Positions 7,049-15,806 of a stretch of 64,000 bases of DNA are shown here, piece by piece. The stretch spans positions 62,001-126,000 of the forward strand of contig NZ_WIDL01000011.1 of NCBI RefSeq assembly GCF_009496535.1, given 5' to 3'. Every line of letters begins with the position of its first letter. Positions within the stretch are counted from its first letter, which is position 1. Made by a program: the position numbers and the translations under genes. The notes below the pieces were generated by a model. It did no database searches. It saw nothing but the letters and a program-made list of their open reading frames with translations, and was not told the origin of the DNA. Origin of the DNA: Stenotrophomonas sp. MYb238 (GTDB taxonomy: Bacteria > Pseudomonadota > Gammaproteobacteria > Xanthomonadales > Xanthomonadaceae).

Positions 7049-8359
7049 TCAGTCCACCCCGACGCCGGCGTGCACCGGAGCGTCGTAGACCTGCCGGTCC
7101 AGCAGCCCGGTTTCCTTGGCCACGATCACCGGCACCACCATCTGCCCGGTGACGTTGGTCATGGTGCGCATCATGTCCAGCACGCGGTCGATGGCGTACA
7201 GGTAGCCGATGGTTTCCAGCGGCAGGTTGGCCGCGCTCAGCACCACGGTGGCCATCACCACCGCCGTGCCCGGCACGCCGGCGGTGCCGAAGCTGCCCAG
7301 CACCGAGGCGATCAGCACTACCACGTACTGCTCCGGCGTCAGCGGCACGCCGGTGTACTGGGCGATGAACACCGCGCACAGCGCCGGGTAGATCGCGCCG
7401 CAGCCGTCCATCTTGATGCTCGCGCCCAGCGGCACGGCGAAGGAAGCGTAGTCCTTGTTGACGCCGAGGTTGGCGGTGATCGAACGCATCGCCACCGGCA
7501 TCGCCGCAAAGCTCGAGGAGGCCACGAACGCCACCTGCATGCCCGGCGCGGCGCCGCGGAAGAACTTGACCGGGTTCAGCCCGTGCGCCAGCAGCAGGCC
7601 GCTGTAGACCACCAGGATGTGCAGCGCGCAGGCCACGTACAGCGCCAGCACGAAGCTGCCCAGCGGCAGCAGCTTCTCGAAGCCGTAGCTACCGACCAGG
7701 CCGGCGATCAGGCCGAAGGTGCCCAGCGGGGTCATCTCCAGCACGAAGCGGGTGACCTGGATCATGACCTCGCTCATCTGCCCGGCCAGCTTGCGCGCCT
7801 CGCCCACCTTGTCGCCGAGCTTGACCATCGCAAAGCCGAGCAGGCCGGCGAAGAAGATCACCGGCAGGATCGAGCCGCGCCCGGCCGCCAGCACGGTCTC
7901 GCCGGCGGCGTTGACCGCCGTGCCGATGCCGGTCAGCGCGTAGAACACGTTGGCCGGCACCACGTCCATCAGCACCTTGGCCACCGACGGCACGTCGCGC
8001 GGGGTATAGGCGCCGTCCATCGCCAGGCTCAGCCCGCCGGTGCCCGGCTGCATCAGCGTGCCCACGCCCAGGCCGACGCACACCGCCAGCGCGGCGGTGA
8101 CGATGAACCACAGGAAGGTGCGTCCCCCCAGCGCGGCCACCGACTTCTGCCCGTGCAGCGAGCCGATGGCGCTGATCACCGCGAAGAACACCAGCGGCAC
8201 GGCGATCATCTTGATCAGGGTGACGTACAGCTCGCCCAGCGGGCCGAACCAGGTGTCGGCGAGCGGACCCAGCACCCAGCCGGCGAGCGCGCCGAGCACG
8301 AAGCCGCCAGCCACGCGCTGCCAGAACGGAATCCGCAACCAGGCAGAAACCAGCTTCAT
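7049..8359 (-). CDS. Dicarboxylate/amino acid:cation symporter (DAACS family)
   Basis: 436-residue integral membrane protein with eight or more hydrophobic segments. Family signatures are visible: the serine-rich reentrant loop VAFVASSSFAAMPVA, the helix-7 region LGASIKMDGCGAIYPALCAVFIAQ, the second hairpin LGSFGTAGVPGTAVVMATVVLSA, and RVLDMMRTMTNVTGQ, where the usual NVTGD carries Gln. It imports C4-dicarboxylates, glutamate or another small substrate with Na+ or H+ in the inner membrane. The Asp-to-Gln difference in the NVxGD element suggests substrate preference may deviate from DctA or GltP. Divergent from the phosphatase gene. Confidence 0.92.
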   Translation of the reverse strand: MKLVSAWLRIPFWQRVAGGFVLGALAGWVLGPLADTWFGPLGELYVTLIKMIAVPLVFFAVISAIGSLHGQKSVAALGGRTFLWFIVTAALAVCVGLGVGTLMQPGTGGLSLAMDGAYTPRDVPSVAKVLMDVVPANVFYALTGIGTAVNAAGETVLAAGRGSILPVIFFAGLLGFAMVKLGDKVGEARKLAGQMSEVMIQVTRFVLEMTPLGTFGLIAGLVGSYGFEKLLPLGSFVLALYVACALHILVVYSGLLLAHGLNPVKFFRGAAPGMQVAFVASSSFAAMPVAMRSITANLGVNKDYASFAVPLGASIKMDGCGAIYPALCAVFIAQYTGVPLTPEQYVVVLIASVLGSFGTAGVPGTAVVMATVVLSAANLPLETIGYLYAIDRVLDMMRTMTNVTGQMVVPVIVAKETGLLDRQVYDAPVHAGVGVD

Positions 8360-8507
8360 AGAGGGGATCCGGGAACGTTTTCAGGGACCGGCACGATAGC
8401 GCAAGCCCGGTGACGGCACGATCCCCGTGCGGAAAAGCTGCGTGTCATCGGCATGCCTTTTCGGGATCGTCATAATGGCCGCCTGTTCCGGATTCATGGT
8501 CGATCGC

Positions 8508-10205
8508 ATGCGCCACGCCACACCCCTGCTCGCCGCCCTGTCCACCCTGCTGCTCGGCGCCTGCGCCAGCACCGCCGCCCCCAGGGCGCCGCAGGCCTTC
8601 GCCGTCGAGGTACCGGCGGTCAGCCACCCGCAGGGCGAGACCCCGCAATGGTGGTACCGCAACGGCGCCGCGCAGGCCGCCGCCAACGGCGCGATGGCCG
8701 GCAGGGCGAAGAACGTGATCCTGTTCCTGGGCGACGGCATGAGCCTGACCACGGTGGCCGCCGCGCGCATCCTGGAGGGCCAGCGCCACGGCAGCCCGGG
8801 CGAGGAGAACCTGCTGTCCTGGGAGCGCTTCCCGGCCACCGCCTTCAGCAAGACCTACAACACCGACTCGCAGACGCCCGATTCGGCCGGCACCATGACC
8901 GCCATCACCACCGGCGTGAAGACCCACATGGGCGCCATCGGCGTCAGCGCCGGCAGCCGCAGCGACTGCGCCGACAGCCTGGGCAAGCACGCCCTGACCT
9001 GGCTGCAGCTGGCCGACAGCGCCGGCATGGCCACCGGCGTGGTCTCCACCGCGCGCCTGACCCACGCCACCCCGGCCGCGACGTACGCCCATTCGCCCGA
9101 CCGCAACTGGGAGAACGACACCGACCTGCCCGAAAGCGCGCGCGCCGCCGGCTGCCGGGACATCGCCCAGCAGCTGCTGTCGACCTCCCGCTACGGGCGC
9201 GGCCCGCTGGTGGCCCTGGGCGGCGGCCGCGGCCAGTTCACCACCGTCAACGAGCAGGACCCGGAATACGCCGACAAGGTCGGCCTGCGCCTGGACGGCC
9301 GCAACCTGGTGGCCGAATGGCAGGCCGCGCATCCGCAGGGCGCCTACGTGTGGAACGCCGAACAGCTCAAGGCCGCGGCCGGCGCGCCGGCGCTGCTGGG
9401 CCTGTTCGAGCCCGACCACATGCAGTACGAGCAGGACCGCACCAGGGACCCGGCCGGCGAACCGTCGCTGGCCGAGCTGACCCGCGCCGCCATCGCCAAC
9501 CTGTCCAGGCATCCGGAAGGCTACGTGCTGATGGTGGAAGGCGCGCGCATCGACCACGCCAACCACAGCGGCAACGCCGCGCGCGCGCTGGGCGACACCA
9601 TCGCCATGTCCGACGCGGTGCGCGCGGCGGTGGAGGCGACCTCGACCGAGGACACCCTGATCATCGTCACCGCCGACCACTCGCATACGCTCAACTTCGT
9701 CGGCTATCCGGCGCGCGGCAACCCGATCCTGGGCAAGGTCAAGGACAAGGGCGGCGAGGACGGCGCCGGCGGCCTGGACCTGGCCCGCGACGCCACCGGC
9801 CTGCCCTACACCACGCTCAGCTACGCCAACGGCCCGGGCTACACCGGCGCCAGCAACCGCCAGCCGGCCGGCCCCAAGACCTACCCGCACACGCCCAGCA
9901 GCTACGAGCCGGCGCAGGGCCGCCCGGACCTGACCCACGTCGACACCGAGCACCCGGACTACATGCAGGAAGCGCTGGTCCCGGCCAAGGCCGAATCGCA
10001 CGGCGGCGAGGACGTCGGCATCTGGGCGCGCGGCCCGGGCAGCGTGGCGGTGCGCGGCACGCTGGAGCAGAACACGATCTACCACCTGATCGTGCAGGCC
10101 ACTCCGCGCCTGCGCGAGCGCCTGTGCGCGCAGGGCACCTGCGACGCGCAGGGCGTGCCGGTGGAACTGCCGCAGCCGGCGAAGTTCGAACGCAAGGCGC
10201 CGTGA
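8508..10205 (+). CDS. Alkaline phosphatase (PhoA superfamily), lipoprotein
   Basis: 565 residues from the ATG at 8508, chosen because it opens a lipoprotein signal peptide with lipobox LLGAC (Cys19); an upstream ATG at 8496 is possible. Catalytic features: NVILFLGDGMS with metal ligand Asp76, nucleophile Ser126 in TPDSAGTMTAITTGVKT, EGARIDHANHSGNAA, and the metal-binding TADHSHT. It hydrolyses phosphate monoesters at the outer membrane or periplasm. A CATAAT box at 8471-8476 is a plausible -10. The stop overlaps the GTG of the next (broken) gene, implying co-translation. No Pho box is evident. Confidence 0.93.
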   Translation: MRHATPLLAALSTLLLGACASTAAPRAPQAFAVEVPAVSHPQGETPQWWYRNGAAQAAANGAMAGRAKNVILFLGDGMSLTTVAAARILEGQRHGSPGEENLLSWERFPATAFSKTYNTDSQTPDSAGTMTAITTGVKTHMGAIGVSAGSRSDCADSLGKHALTWLQLADSAGMATGVVSTARLTHATPAATYAHSPDRNWENDTDLPESARAAGCRDIAQQLLSTSRYGRGPLVALGGGRGQFTTVNEQDPEYADKVGLRLDGRNLVAEWQAAHPQGAYVWNAEQLKAAAGAPALLGLFEPDHMQYEQDRTRDPAGEPSLAELTRAAIANLSRHPEGYVLMVEGARIDHANHSGNAARALGDTIAMSDAVRAAVEATSTEDTLIIVTADHSHTLNFVGYPARGNPILGKVKDKGGEDGAGGLDLARDATGLPYTTLSYANGPGYTGASNRQPAGPKTYPHTPSSYEPAQGRPDLTHVDTEHPDYMQEALVPAKAESHGGEDVGIWARGPGSVAVRGTLEQNTIYHLIVQATPRLRERLCAQGTCDAQGVPVELPQPAKFERKAP

Positions 10206-10808
10206 GCCACGCGCGGCGGCATGCGTCCGGGCCGGCGGCGCCACTGCTGTCGCTGGCCCTGCTGCCCGCCCGGGCCTGCGCCAGAGAACGCTGCCATCGC
10301 CGCGACACCGACCGCTTCGAGATACTGTCCGGCTGCTGGCAGACCGCGCCGGGCACGCTCGCCATCGGCGCCGGGGCACTGGCGCGGCTTCGGCTCGATG
10401 AAAAAACCGCAGGACGGCCGTTTTTCACTGCGAAGCCGCCCGAAGGGTGACGCACAGGGATGTGCGTCATGAAAACGGGCTGGCCGCGCTGCAGGCCGGC
10501 CGGCAGTACTACTACGTGCGCCGCGACGGCGCCTACCTGCCGGTGATCACCTACGACAACGGCCCGGACTACTTCGCCGACTGCCTGGTCCAGGCGCCGG
10601 ATGGACGGCCGGATCGGCTCACGACACTCGCCTGCAGCCGGCCTTCGCCGCGCGTTTCGACTGGGGCTTCCCGTTCCAGCACGGCAGCGCCGAGGTCTGC
10701 AACGGCTGCCGCGAAAGCACGCCCGACGCCGACGGCCATGCCGGCATCGTCGGCGGCACGCGTTTGCGTATCGATCGGCAGGGCAACGTGTTGCCAGATT
10801 CCCCGTAA
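10202..10808 (+). pseudogene. Disrupted small exported protein gene coupled to the phosphatase
   Basis: A GTG at 10202 overlaps the phosphatase stop and begins a signal-peptide-like segment, then ERCHRRDTDRFEILSGCWQTAPG. The frame is interrupted by a 71-bp insertion (10398-10475). Removing it with one copy of the flanking ATGAAAA restores LRLDENGLAALQAGRQYYYV in frame. A second lesion of net one base lies between about 10596 and 10625, after which HDTRLQPAFAARFDWGFPFQ and AEVCNGCRESTPDADGHAG continue to the TAA at 10808. The intact protein would have been about 178 residues. The WGFPF and VCNGC parts faintly resemble WG-repeat modules, but I do not name the family. Confidence 0.8.
10398..10475. 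mobile_element. 71-bp MITE/REP-like palindromic insertion with 7-bp target duplication
   Basis: The sequence is flanked by direct repeats ATGAAAA at 10398-10404 and 10469-10475. Excising one repeat plus the intervening bases restores the host reading frame exactly. Internally there is a perfect 9-bp hairpin (TGACGCACA at 10448-10456, TGTGCGTCA at 10461-10469, loop GGGA) and a second imperfect hairpin with AAAAAC/GTTTTT ends. It encodes nothing and resembles a non-autonomous palindromic unit moved in trans by a REP-type transposase or another transposase. Confidence 0.75.
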
Positions 10809-10828
10809 CGGAGGGGCTTGCCCCTCCG
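10809..10828 (+). terminator. Hairpin after the phosphatase operon
   Basis: CGGAGGGGC and GCCCCTCCG form a 9-bp perfect stem with a two-base TT spacer, starting immediately after the pseudogene stop. No T-run follows, so termination efficiency is uncertain. Confidence 0.5.
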
Positions 10829-10921
10829 CAGCTTCGGCGCGCCAGGAACGCATGGAAGAAGGGGGTTACTTGCCCCACCTTGGCCGCCGATGCGGGGAAG
10901 AAGAATCCGCCTGCATGCTCC

Positions 10922-10943
10922 TCGCGGCTGAAGCCGCTCCTAC
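10922..10943 (-). repeat. REP element (GTAGGAG head, GCGGC-TTCA-GCCGC stem), copy 1
   Basis: Read on the minus strand, the 22 bases are the head GTAGGA followed by the stem GCGGC, loop TTCA, stem GCCGC and a terminal GA. This is the form of REP sequences abundant in Xanthomonadaceae and Pseudomonas, usually mobilised by RAYT (TnpA-REP) proteins. A second copy at 63519-63540 differs by a compensated base pair in the stem. The head overlaps the tilS -10 box. Confidence 0.85.
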
Positions 10944-10946
10944 AAT
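10941..10946 (+). promoter_or_regulatory. -10 box of tilS, predicting a leaderless mRNA
   Basis: TACAAT at 10941-10946 is followed by exactly six bases before the ATG at 10953, so the expected +1 is at or next to the A of the start codon. No Shine-Dalgarno sequence lies before the ATG. The first three bases of the box belong to the REP element. No good -35 is visible. Confidence 0.5.
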
Positions 10947-10952
10947 GCGGCG

Positions 10953-12245
10953 ATGGAATCGTGCCTGCCACCGCTGACTGACGTCGCCGCGCCGGTAATG
11001 GCCGGTTTCAGCGGCGGGCTGGACTCGACCGTGCTGCTGCACCTGCTGGCGAACGCCCCGACGGCGCGCGAACGCGGCCTGCGCGCCGTGCACGTGCACC
11101 ATGGGCTGCAGCCGGCCGCCGACGACTGGGCCGCGCACTGCCAGCAGGTCTGCGATCAATGGCAGGTGCCACTGCAGATCGTGCGCGTACGGGTGGACGC
11201 CGGAACCGGCGAAGGCCCGGAGGCCGCCGCGCGCCACGCCCGCCATGCCGCGTTCGCCGAGCTGCTGCGGCCGGGCGAATGGCTGGCGCTGGCGCATCAT
11301 CGCGACGACCAGGCCGAAACCTTCCTGCTGCGCGCCCTGCGCGGTTCCGGCGTGGACGGACTGGCGGCGATGCGCGCGCGCCGCGCCTTCGCCGGCGGGC
11401 AACTGTGGCGGCCGCTGCTGCACGCCCCGCGCGCCGCGCTGGAAGCGCATGCGCGCCAGCACGGCCTGCGCTGGATCGAGGATCCCAGCAACGGCGAAGA
11501 CGCCTTCGACCGCAATTTCCTGCGCAACGCGGTGATGCCGTTGCTGGCCACGCGCTGGCCCGACGCGGCCGCCCAGTTCGCACGCAGCGCCGCGCTCGCC
11601 GGCGAGACCGCGGCACTGCTGCAGGCGCAGGACGAACAGTGGCTGCAGGCCTGCGACGATGGCGACGGCGCGCTGTCGGCCGCCGCGCTGTCGGCATTGC
11701 CGGAGCCGGCCTGCGCCCGCGTGCTGCGCCTGTGGGCGCGGCAACGCGGCCTGCCGCCGCTGCCGGGCAACGGCGTGGCGCGCATCCGGCACGACCTGCT
11801 GGGCGCCGGCCACGACCGGCAGGCGGAATTCCGCTGGCGCGATGCGCGCATCGTGCGTTGGCGCGACCGCCTGCATGCCGTCGCCGGACTGCGCCCCTGG
11901 CCCAGCGGCTGGCAGGCCGCATGGGACGGCCGCGCGCCGCTGCCGCTGCCCGATGGCGGTGTGCTGGCGCTGCGCGGCGCGCCCGCCTTCGACGCGCCGC
12001 TGCAGGTACGCCAGCGCCAGGGCGGCGAACGCATCCGCCTGCCCGGCCGCACGCATTCGCACCTGCTCAAGCACCGGCTGCAGGCCGCGGACATCGCGCC
12101 GTGGCTGCGCCCGCACCTGCCGTTGCTGTGCGACGCCGCGCAGGTGCTCGCCGCCGGCGACCGCATCGTCGCCGCGCCGCTGCGGGAGTGGCTGCAGGCC
12201 CGCGGCGCGCAACTGCGCTGGCAGGCGCCGGGCCACACGAATTGA
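10953..12245 (+). CDS. tilS: tRNA(Ile)-lysidine synthase
   Basis: 430 residues. The N-terminal PP-loop ATPase motif SGGLDS is at residues 20-25, followed by HVHHGLQ and the [21 protein letters not shown] signature of TilS. The C-terminal substrate-binding domain includes [19 protein letters not shown]. The enzyme attaches lysine to C34 of the CAU anticodon of tRNA-Ile in the cytoplasm, converting Met to Ile decoding; it is essential. It is followed after 32 bp by xseB. No ribosome-binding site precedes the start, consistent with the leaderless arrangement noted upstream. Confidence 0.96.
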   Translation: MESCLPPLTDVAAPVMAGFSGGLDSTVLLHLLANAPTARERGLRAVHVHHGLQPAADDWAAHCQQVCDQWQVPLQIVRVRVDAGTGEGPEAAARHARHAAFAELLRPGEWLALAHHRDDQAETFLLRALRGSGVDGLAAMRARRAFAGGQLWRPLLHAPRAALEAHARQHGLRWIEDPSNGEDAFDRNFLRNAVMPLLATRWPDAAAQFARSAALAGETAALLQAQDEQWLQACDDGDGALSAAALSALPEPACARVLRLWARQRGLPPLPGNGVARIRHDLLGAGHDRQAEFRWRDARIVRWRDRLHAVAGLRPWPSGWQAAWDGRAPLPLPDGGVLALRGAPAFDAPLQVRQRQGGERIRLPGRTHSHLLKHRLQAADIAPWLRPHLPLLCDAAQVLAAGDRIVAAPLREWLQARGAQLRWQAPGHTN

Positions 12246-12277
12246 CCCTTTCCCGCCCGCCGCTCACACTTCCCGCC

Positions 12278-12538
12278 ATGTCCAAGAAGTCCCCCAACGA
12301 GGCCTCCCCGGTCGCCCGCTTCGAGCATTCGCTGGAAGAACTTGAGCAACTGGTGGAGAAGATGGAAACCGGCGAGCTCAGCCTGGAGCAGTCGCTGAGC
12401 GCCTACGAACGCGGCGTCGGCCTGTACCGGCAATGCCAGCAGGCGCTGGAACAGGCCGAACTGCGCGTGCGGCTGCTCACCGATCCGGCGCAGCCGGAGA
12501 AATCCGAACCGTTCCAACAGGCCGGCGATGTCGACTGA
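12278..12538 (+). CDS. xseB: Exodeoxyribonuclease VII small subunit
   Basis: 86 residues, the normal size. It contains the family core [40 protein letters not shown], a helical hairpin that binds the XseA large subunit. Exonuclease VII degrades single-stranded DNA to oligonucleotides. Its 3' end overlaps ispA by 11 bp, the classical xseB-ispA coupling; the usual third partner dxs is not next to it here. Confidence 0.95.
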   Translation: MSKKSPNEASPVARFEHSLEELEQLVEKMETGELSLEQSLSAYERGVGLYRQCQQALEQAELRVRLLTDPAQPEKSEPFQQAGDVD

Positions 12539-13406
12539 GGCCCTGTTCGCCGGCTGGATCGAACGCACCGAGCAGCACCTGCAGGCCGCATTGCCCGACC
12601 CCGACACCGCGCCGCAGCGCCTGCACCAGGCCATGCGCTACGCCGCGCTGGGCGGCGGCAAGCGCATGCGGCCGCTGCTGGTGCGCGCCGCCGGCCACCT
12701 GTTCGGCGCCGACCCGGCACAGCTCGATGCGCCGGCCAGCGCGGTCGAACTGGTCCACGCCTATTCGCTGGTGCACGATGACCTGCCGGCGATGGACGAC
12801 GACGACCTGCGCCGCGGCCGCCCCACCACCCACGTCGCCTTCGACGAGGCCACCGCGATCCTGGCCGGCGACGCGCTGCAGACTCGCGCCTTCGAACTGC
12901 TCGCCGGAGCGCCGCTGCCGCCGGCGCTGGCCGTGGCCTGCCTGCGCACCCTGGCGGCCGCTTCCGGCGCGGCCGGCATGTGCGGCGGGCAGGCGCTGGA
13001 CATCGACGCTACCGGCCGCCAGCAACCGCTGTCCGGCCTTGAACGCATGCACGCGCTCAAGACCGCCGCGCTGATCCGCGCGGCGGTGCGCATGGGCGCG
13101 CTGTGCGGCGGCGCCGGCGACGCCGAACTGGCGCGGCTGGACGGCTTCGCCGCCGCGCTCGGCCTGGCCTTCCAGGTGCGCGACGACATCCTCGATGTCG
13201 AGGCCAGTTCCGAGCAGCTGGGCAAGACCGCCGGCAAGGACGCGGCGCAGGACAAATCCACCTTCCCGGCGCTGCTGGGCATGGACGGGGCCAAGGCGCG
13301 GCTGGAAGCGCTGGCCGTCGACATGCGCGACGCGCTGGCGCCGTTCGGCACGCGCGCCGGGGCGCTGGCGACATTGGCCGAACTGGCGATCCGCCGCACG
13401 CATTGA
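12528..13406 (+). CDS. ispA: (2E,6E)-farnesyl diphosphate synthase
   Basis: 292 residues. The first Asp-rich motif is [14 protein letters not shown] (from Asp84), the second is [37 protein letters not shown]. The N-terminal [11 protein letters not shown] binds isopentenyl diphosphate. It condenses IPP with DMAPP and GPP to make C15 farnesyl diphosphate for quinone, undecaprenyl phosphate and hopanoid-type products. Residues before the first Asp-rich motif (Tyr-Ser-Leu-Val-His) fit the short-chain enzyme. The start is inside xseB, so translation is coupled. Confidence 0.96.
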   Translation: MSTEALFAGWIERTEQHLQAALPDPDTAPQRLHQAMRYAALGGGKRMRPLLVRAAGHLFGADPAQLDAPASAVELVHAYSLVHDDLPAMDDDDLRRGRPTTHVAFDEATAILAGDALQTRAFELLAGAPLPPALAVACLRTLAAASGAAGMCGGQALDIDATGRQQPLSGLERMHALKTAALIRAAVRMGALCGGAGDAELARLDGFAAALGLAFQVRDDILDVEASSEQLGKTAGKDAAQDKSTFPALLGMDGAKARLEALAVDMRDALAPFGTRAGALATLAELAIRRTH

Positions 13407-13490
13407 CGCCCCTGCTCCCGCAGGAATGCACCTTTGCGCTCCGGCGCGTTCCAGACGACGCAACAGATAAAGGCCCATCGCCGGTTGCCG

Positions 13491-13670
13491 GGCCTCGGCC
13501 CGGACAGTGAGCGCGCGCCCGCAGGTGCCGGACTCGCCGGCTGCGTCACCGGAAGGCTTCGTGCGGGGCAAGCCCCGCATCTGCGAGGTGGCTGGGCCCT
13601 GTAGCGCCGGGTAACGCCGACGAAGCCGGGCGGGCAATGCCCGGCGGGGCGATGCTCCGCACTACGGGAG
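13491..13670. repeat. Cluster of short palindromes in the gap after ispA
   Basis: The 360-bp gene-free stretch 13407-13766 holds several hairpin-forming units. These are CCGGGCC/GGCCCGG near 13491-13506, GTGCGGGGC/GCCCCGCA at 13562-13580, GCCGGGC/GCCCGGC near 13634-13654 and GCGGGGC/GCTCCGC just after. They look like degenerate REP-type elements with GTAG/CTAC-like ends. No coding potential with support was found. Confidence 0.55.
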
Positions 13671-13715
13671 AGGGATTCCTGCGCCAGCCGATCTGCCGGC
13701 AAGTGGCGATAGACC

Positions 13716-13748
13716 AAAAAAAAAAGCCCGGGAAACCCGGGCTTTTTT
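13716..13748. terminator. Bidirectional rho-independent terminator
   Basis: Ten A (13716-13725), GCCCGGG (13726-13732), loop AAA, CCCGGGC (13736-13742) and six T (13743-13748). It is a textbook intrinsic terminator in both directions. It ends the minus-strand DUF4870 gene, whose stop is at 13767, and shields it from plus-strand readthrough. Confidence 0.95.
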
Positions 13749-13766
13749 CGTCGCGCCTACGCCGGA

Positions 13767-14132
13767 TTACTTGATCAGGCGGATCGCGAACGGATAGCGG
13801 TAGGCCTGGCCCTTGTTGGCCGCCAGACCGGCGACGATGCTGAGCACGATGCAGGCGATCCAGGCGATCAGGTTGATCAGCGCGCCGATCAGGATGATCG
13901 AGAGGATGGTGCCGATGATGTAGACGCCCAGCAGCGTGAGCTGGAAGTTCAGCGCTTCCTTGGACTGGTCGGTGAGGAACGACTTCTGCGGGTTGTCCTT
14001 GTTCACCAGCCACATGATCAGCGGCACGATGAAGCCCAGGATGATGCCCGACAGGTGCACCAGCATGGCAATGGTGTTGTCGTCGGACCCGTTGCCTGCC
14101 GCCGGCGGAGTGCTGTTCTCGTAATCGCTCAT
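13767..14132 (-). CDS. DUF4870 (Tic20-like) small membrane protein
   Basis: 121 residues. A short acidic, Asn/Gly-rich N-terminus is followed by three to four hydrophobic helices (AMLVHLSGIILGFIVPLIMW; LTLLGVYIIGTILSIILIG; LINLIAWIACIVLSIVAGL). The motif VNKDNPQKSFLTDQSKEALNFQ between helices one and two is typical of DUF4870. The C-terminus is YRYPFAIRLIK. It sits in the inner membrane; the molecular function of the family is unknown. Single gene with its own terminator. Confidence 0.9.
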   Translation of the reverse strand: MSDYENSTPPAAGNGSDDNTIAMLVHLSGIILGFIVPLIMWLVNKDNPQKSFLTDQSKEALNFQLTLLGVYIIGTILSIILIGALINLIAWIACIVLSIVAGLAANKGQAYRYPFAIRLIK

Positions 14133-14228
14133 GGTGTTTCCCTTTACCCTTGGTCTTATGGAATGAGTGGGATGGCTGTCATCGGCGGTCCCCTGGATGC
14201 CCCGCGGCGGCGGCTGCCGAAGAATACG

Positions 14229-15593
14229 TCAATCGTCGCCCGCGACCGTCATTCTCCCGACAAGGATCGATCCTGTCGAGACGTGCGAACGCGTATCGAC
14301 GTCGCTGCCCACCGCCTCGATGGTGGCGAACATCTGTTTCAGATTGCCTGCGATGGTGATGCCATCCACCGGCCAGGCGATCTGCCCGTTCTCGATCCAG
14401 AAGCCGCCGGCGCCGCGCGAGTAGTCGCCGGTCACGCCGTTGACGCCCTGCCCCATCAGTTCGGTGACCAGCAAGCCGGTGCCCATACCCGACAGCATGG
14501 ACGGCAGGTCGCCGGCATTGGCCGCGACCTTGAGGTTGTGCACGCCGCCGGCGTTGGCGGTGGTCTGCAGGCCCAGCCGGCGCGCCGAGTAGCTGCCCAG
14601 GACGTAGCGCTGCAGCACGCCGCCGCTCACCAGCGCCGAATCGCGCGTGGCCACGCCCTCGCCGTCGAACGCGCAGGAGCGCAGGCCGTGGCGCAGCAGC
14701 GGCCGCTCGTCGATGGCGAACCAGTCGGGGAACAGCTGCGTGCCGGCGCTGTCGAGCAGGAAGCTGGCGCGCCGGTACAGCGCGCCGCCGGAAACGGCCG
14801 ACAGCAGGTGGCCGATCAGCGAGCGCGCTACTTCCGCGGCGAACAGCACCGGCACCTGCCCGGTCGGCAGCGAGCGCGGCTGCAGGCGGGCCACGGTGCG
14901 TTCGGCCGCGCGCCGGCCGATGGCCTCCGGGTCCTGCAGGTCGGCCCGCGCGATCGCGCTGCTGTACCAGCCGTCGCGCTGCATGCCGTCGCCCTGCCCG
15001 GCGATCAGCGCGCAGCCGATGGAATGGTGGCTGCTGCGCTCACGGCCGATGAAGCCGTGCGAGTTGGCGTAGACCGACAGGCTCTGCGCGGTGGCCACCG
15101 AGGCGCCATCGGAATTGGCGATGCGGGCATCGGCGCGCCCGGCCGCTTCGCAGGCCAGGGCCAGGTCCACGGCGTGGTGGGCTTCCAGCGCCCAGGGATG
15201 CCAGGTGTCCAGGTCGGGGAAATCGCGCGCCATCAGCGCGGCATCGGCCAGGCCGGCGGCCGCGTCGTCCTCGGTATGGCGGGCGATGGCGCAGGCCTGG
15301 GCCACGGTCGCCTCCAGGCTGCTTTCCTGCAGGTCGGCGGTGCTGGCGCTGCCCTTGCGCTGGCCGAAGTACACGGTGACGGCGATGCCGCGGTCGTGGG
15401 TGGACTCGACCGTCTCCACCTCGCCCAGGCGCACGTTCACGTCCAGGCCGCGGTCCTCGCTGCAGCTGACCTCGGCCTGGCTGGCGCCCAGCGCGCGGGC
15501 CTTTTCCAGCAGCCGCTGCGAGATGCCGGCCAGCTGTTCCAGCCGCTGCAGGCTGTCGTCGGCGGCGAAGGTTCCGGTGGTGATGGTGTTCAA
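14229..15593 (-). CDS. pmbA: Metalloprotease subunit PmbA/TldE
   Basis: 454 residues. The start codon is TTG at 15593, supported by AAAGGA eight bases upstream. Family hallmarks are NVRLGEVETVESTHDRGIAVTVYFG, PVLFAAEVARSLIGHLLSAVSG and GTGLLVTELMGQGVNGVTGDYSRGAGGFWIENG. PmbA is the non-zinc partner of TldD; the heterodimer proteolyses unfolded peptides, and in other bacteria microcin precursors and the CcdA antitoxin. tldD is 1.9 kb away on the same strand, with darP and a protease gene between on the other strand. Confidence 0.96.
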   Translation of the reverse strand: MNTITTGTFAADDSLQRLEQLAGISQRLLEKARALGASQAEVSCSEDRGLDVNVRLGEVETVESTHDRGIAVTVYFGQRKGSASTADLQESSLEATVAQACAIARHTEDDAAAGLADAALMARDFPDLDTWHPWALEAHHAVDLALACEAAGRADARIANSDGASVATAQSLSVYANSHGFIGRERSSHHSIGCALIAGQGDGMQRDGWYSSAIARADLQDPEAIGRRAAERTVARLQPRSLPTGQVPVLFAAEVARSLIGHLLSAVSGGALYRRASFLLDSAGTQLFPDWFAIDERPLLRHGLRSCAFDGEGVATRDSALVSGGVLQRYVLGSYSARRLGLQTTANAGGVHNLKVAANAGDLPSMLSGMGTGLLVTELMGQGVNGVTGDYSRGAGGFWIENGQIAWPVDGITIAGNLKQMFATIEAVGSDVDTRSHVSTGSILVGRMTVAGDD

Positions 15594-15630
15594 TGCTTTA
15601 TCCTTTCAGGTCTTCAGCCATGCCTGCCGT

Positions 15631-15757
15631 TCCCTTCTCCCCTCGGGAGAAGGTGGCGCGAAGCGCCGGATGAGGGGCGAACGGAACCAGCGATGCTTGA
15701 AGCATCCGGACTCCATTGCCCCTCACTCCAACCCCGCTCCCGGCGGGAGAGGGGCTT
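15631..15757. repeat. Intergenic palindromic repeat block of Xanthomonadaceae type
   Basis: Between divergent pmbA and darP lies a string of palindromes: CCTTCTCCC/GGGAGAAGG (15633-15653), GGCGC-GAA-GCGCC, GATGCTT/AAGCATC (about 15692-15706) and CTCCC-GGC-GGGAG. Blocks of the CCCTTCTCCC / CCCTCATCCGG kind are widespread in Xanthomonas and Stenotrophomonas genomes. It encodes nothing; the darP promoter would lie after it. Confidence 0.65.
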
Positions 15758-15806
15758 TCCGCGGCAGCTGGCGGGTACACACGAACTTTAATCGAGTAAC
15801 AGGGCA

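Noticed and set aside
13430-13510. Short minus-strand reading frame starting MGLYLLRRLER in the ispA gap
   Set aside because: It has no ribosome site and runs into palindromes; probably chance or a remnant too short to name.
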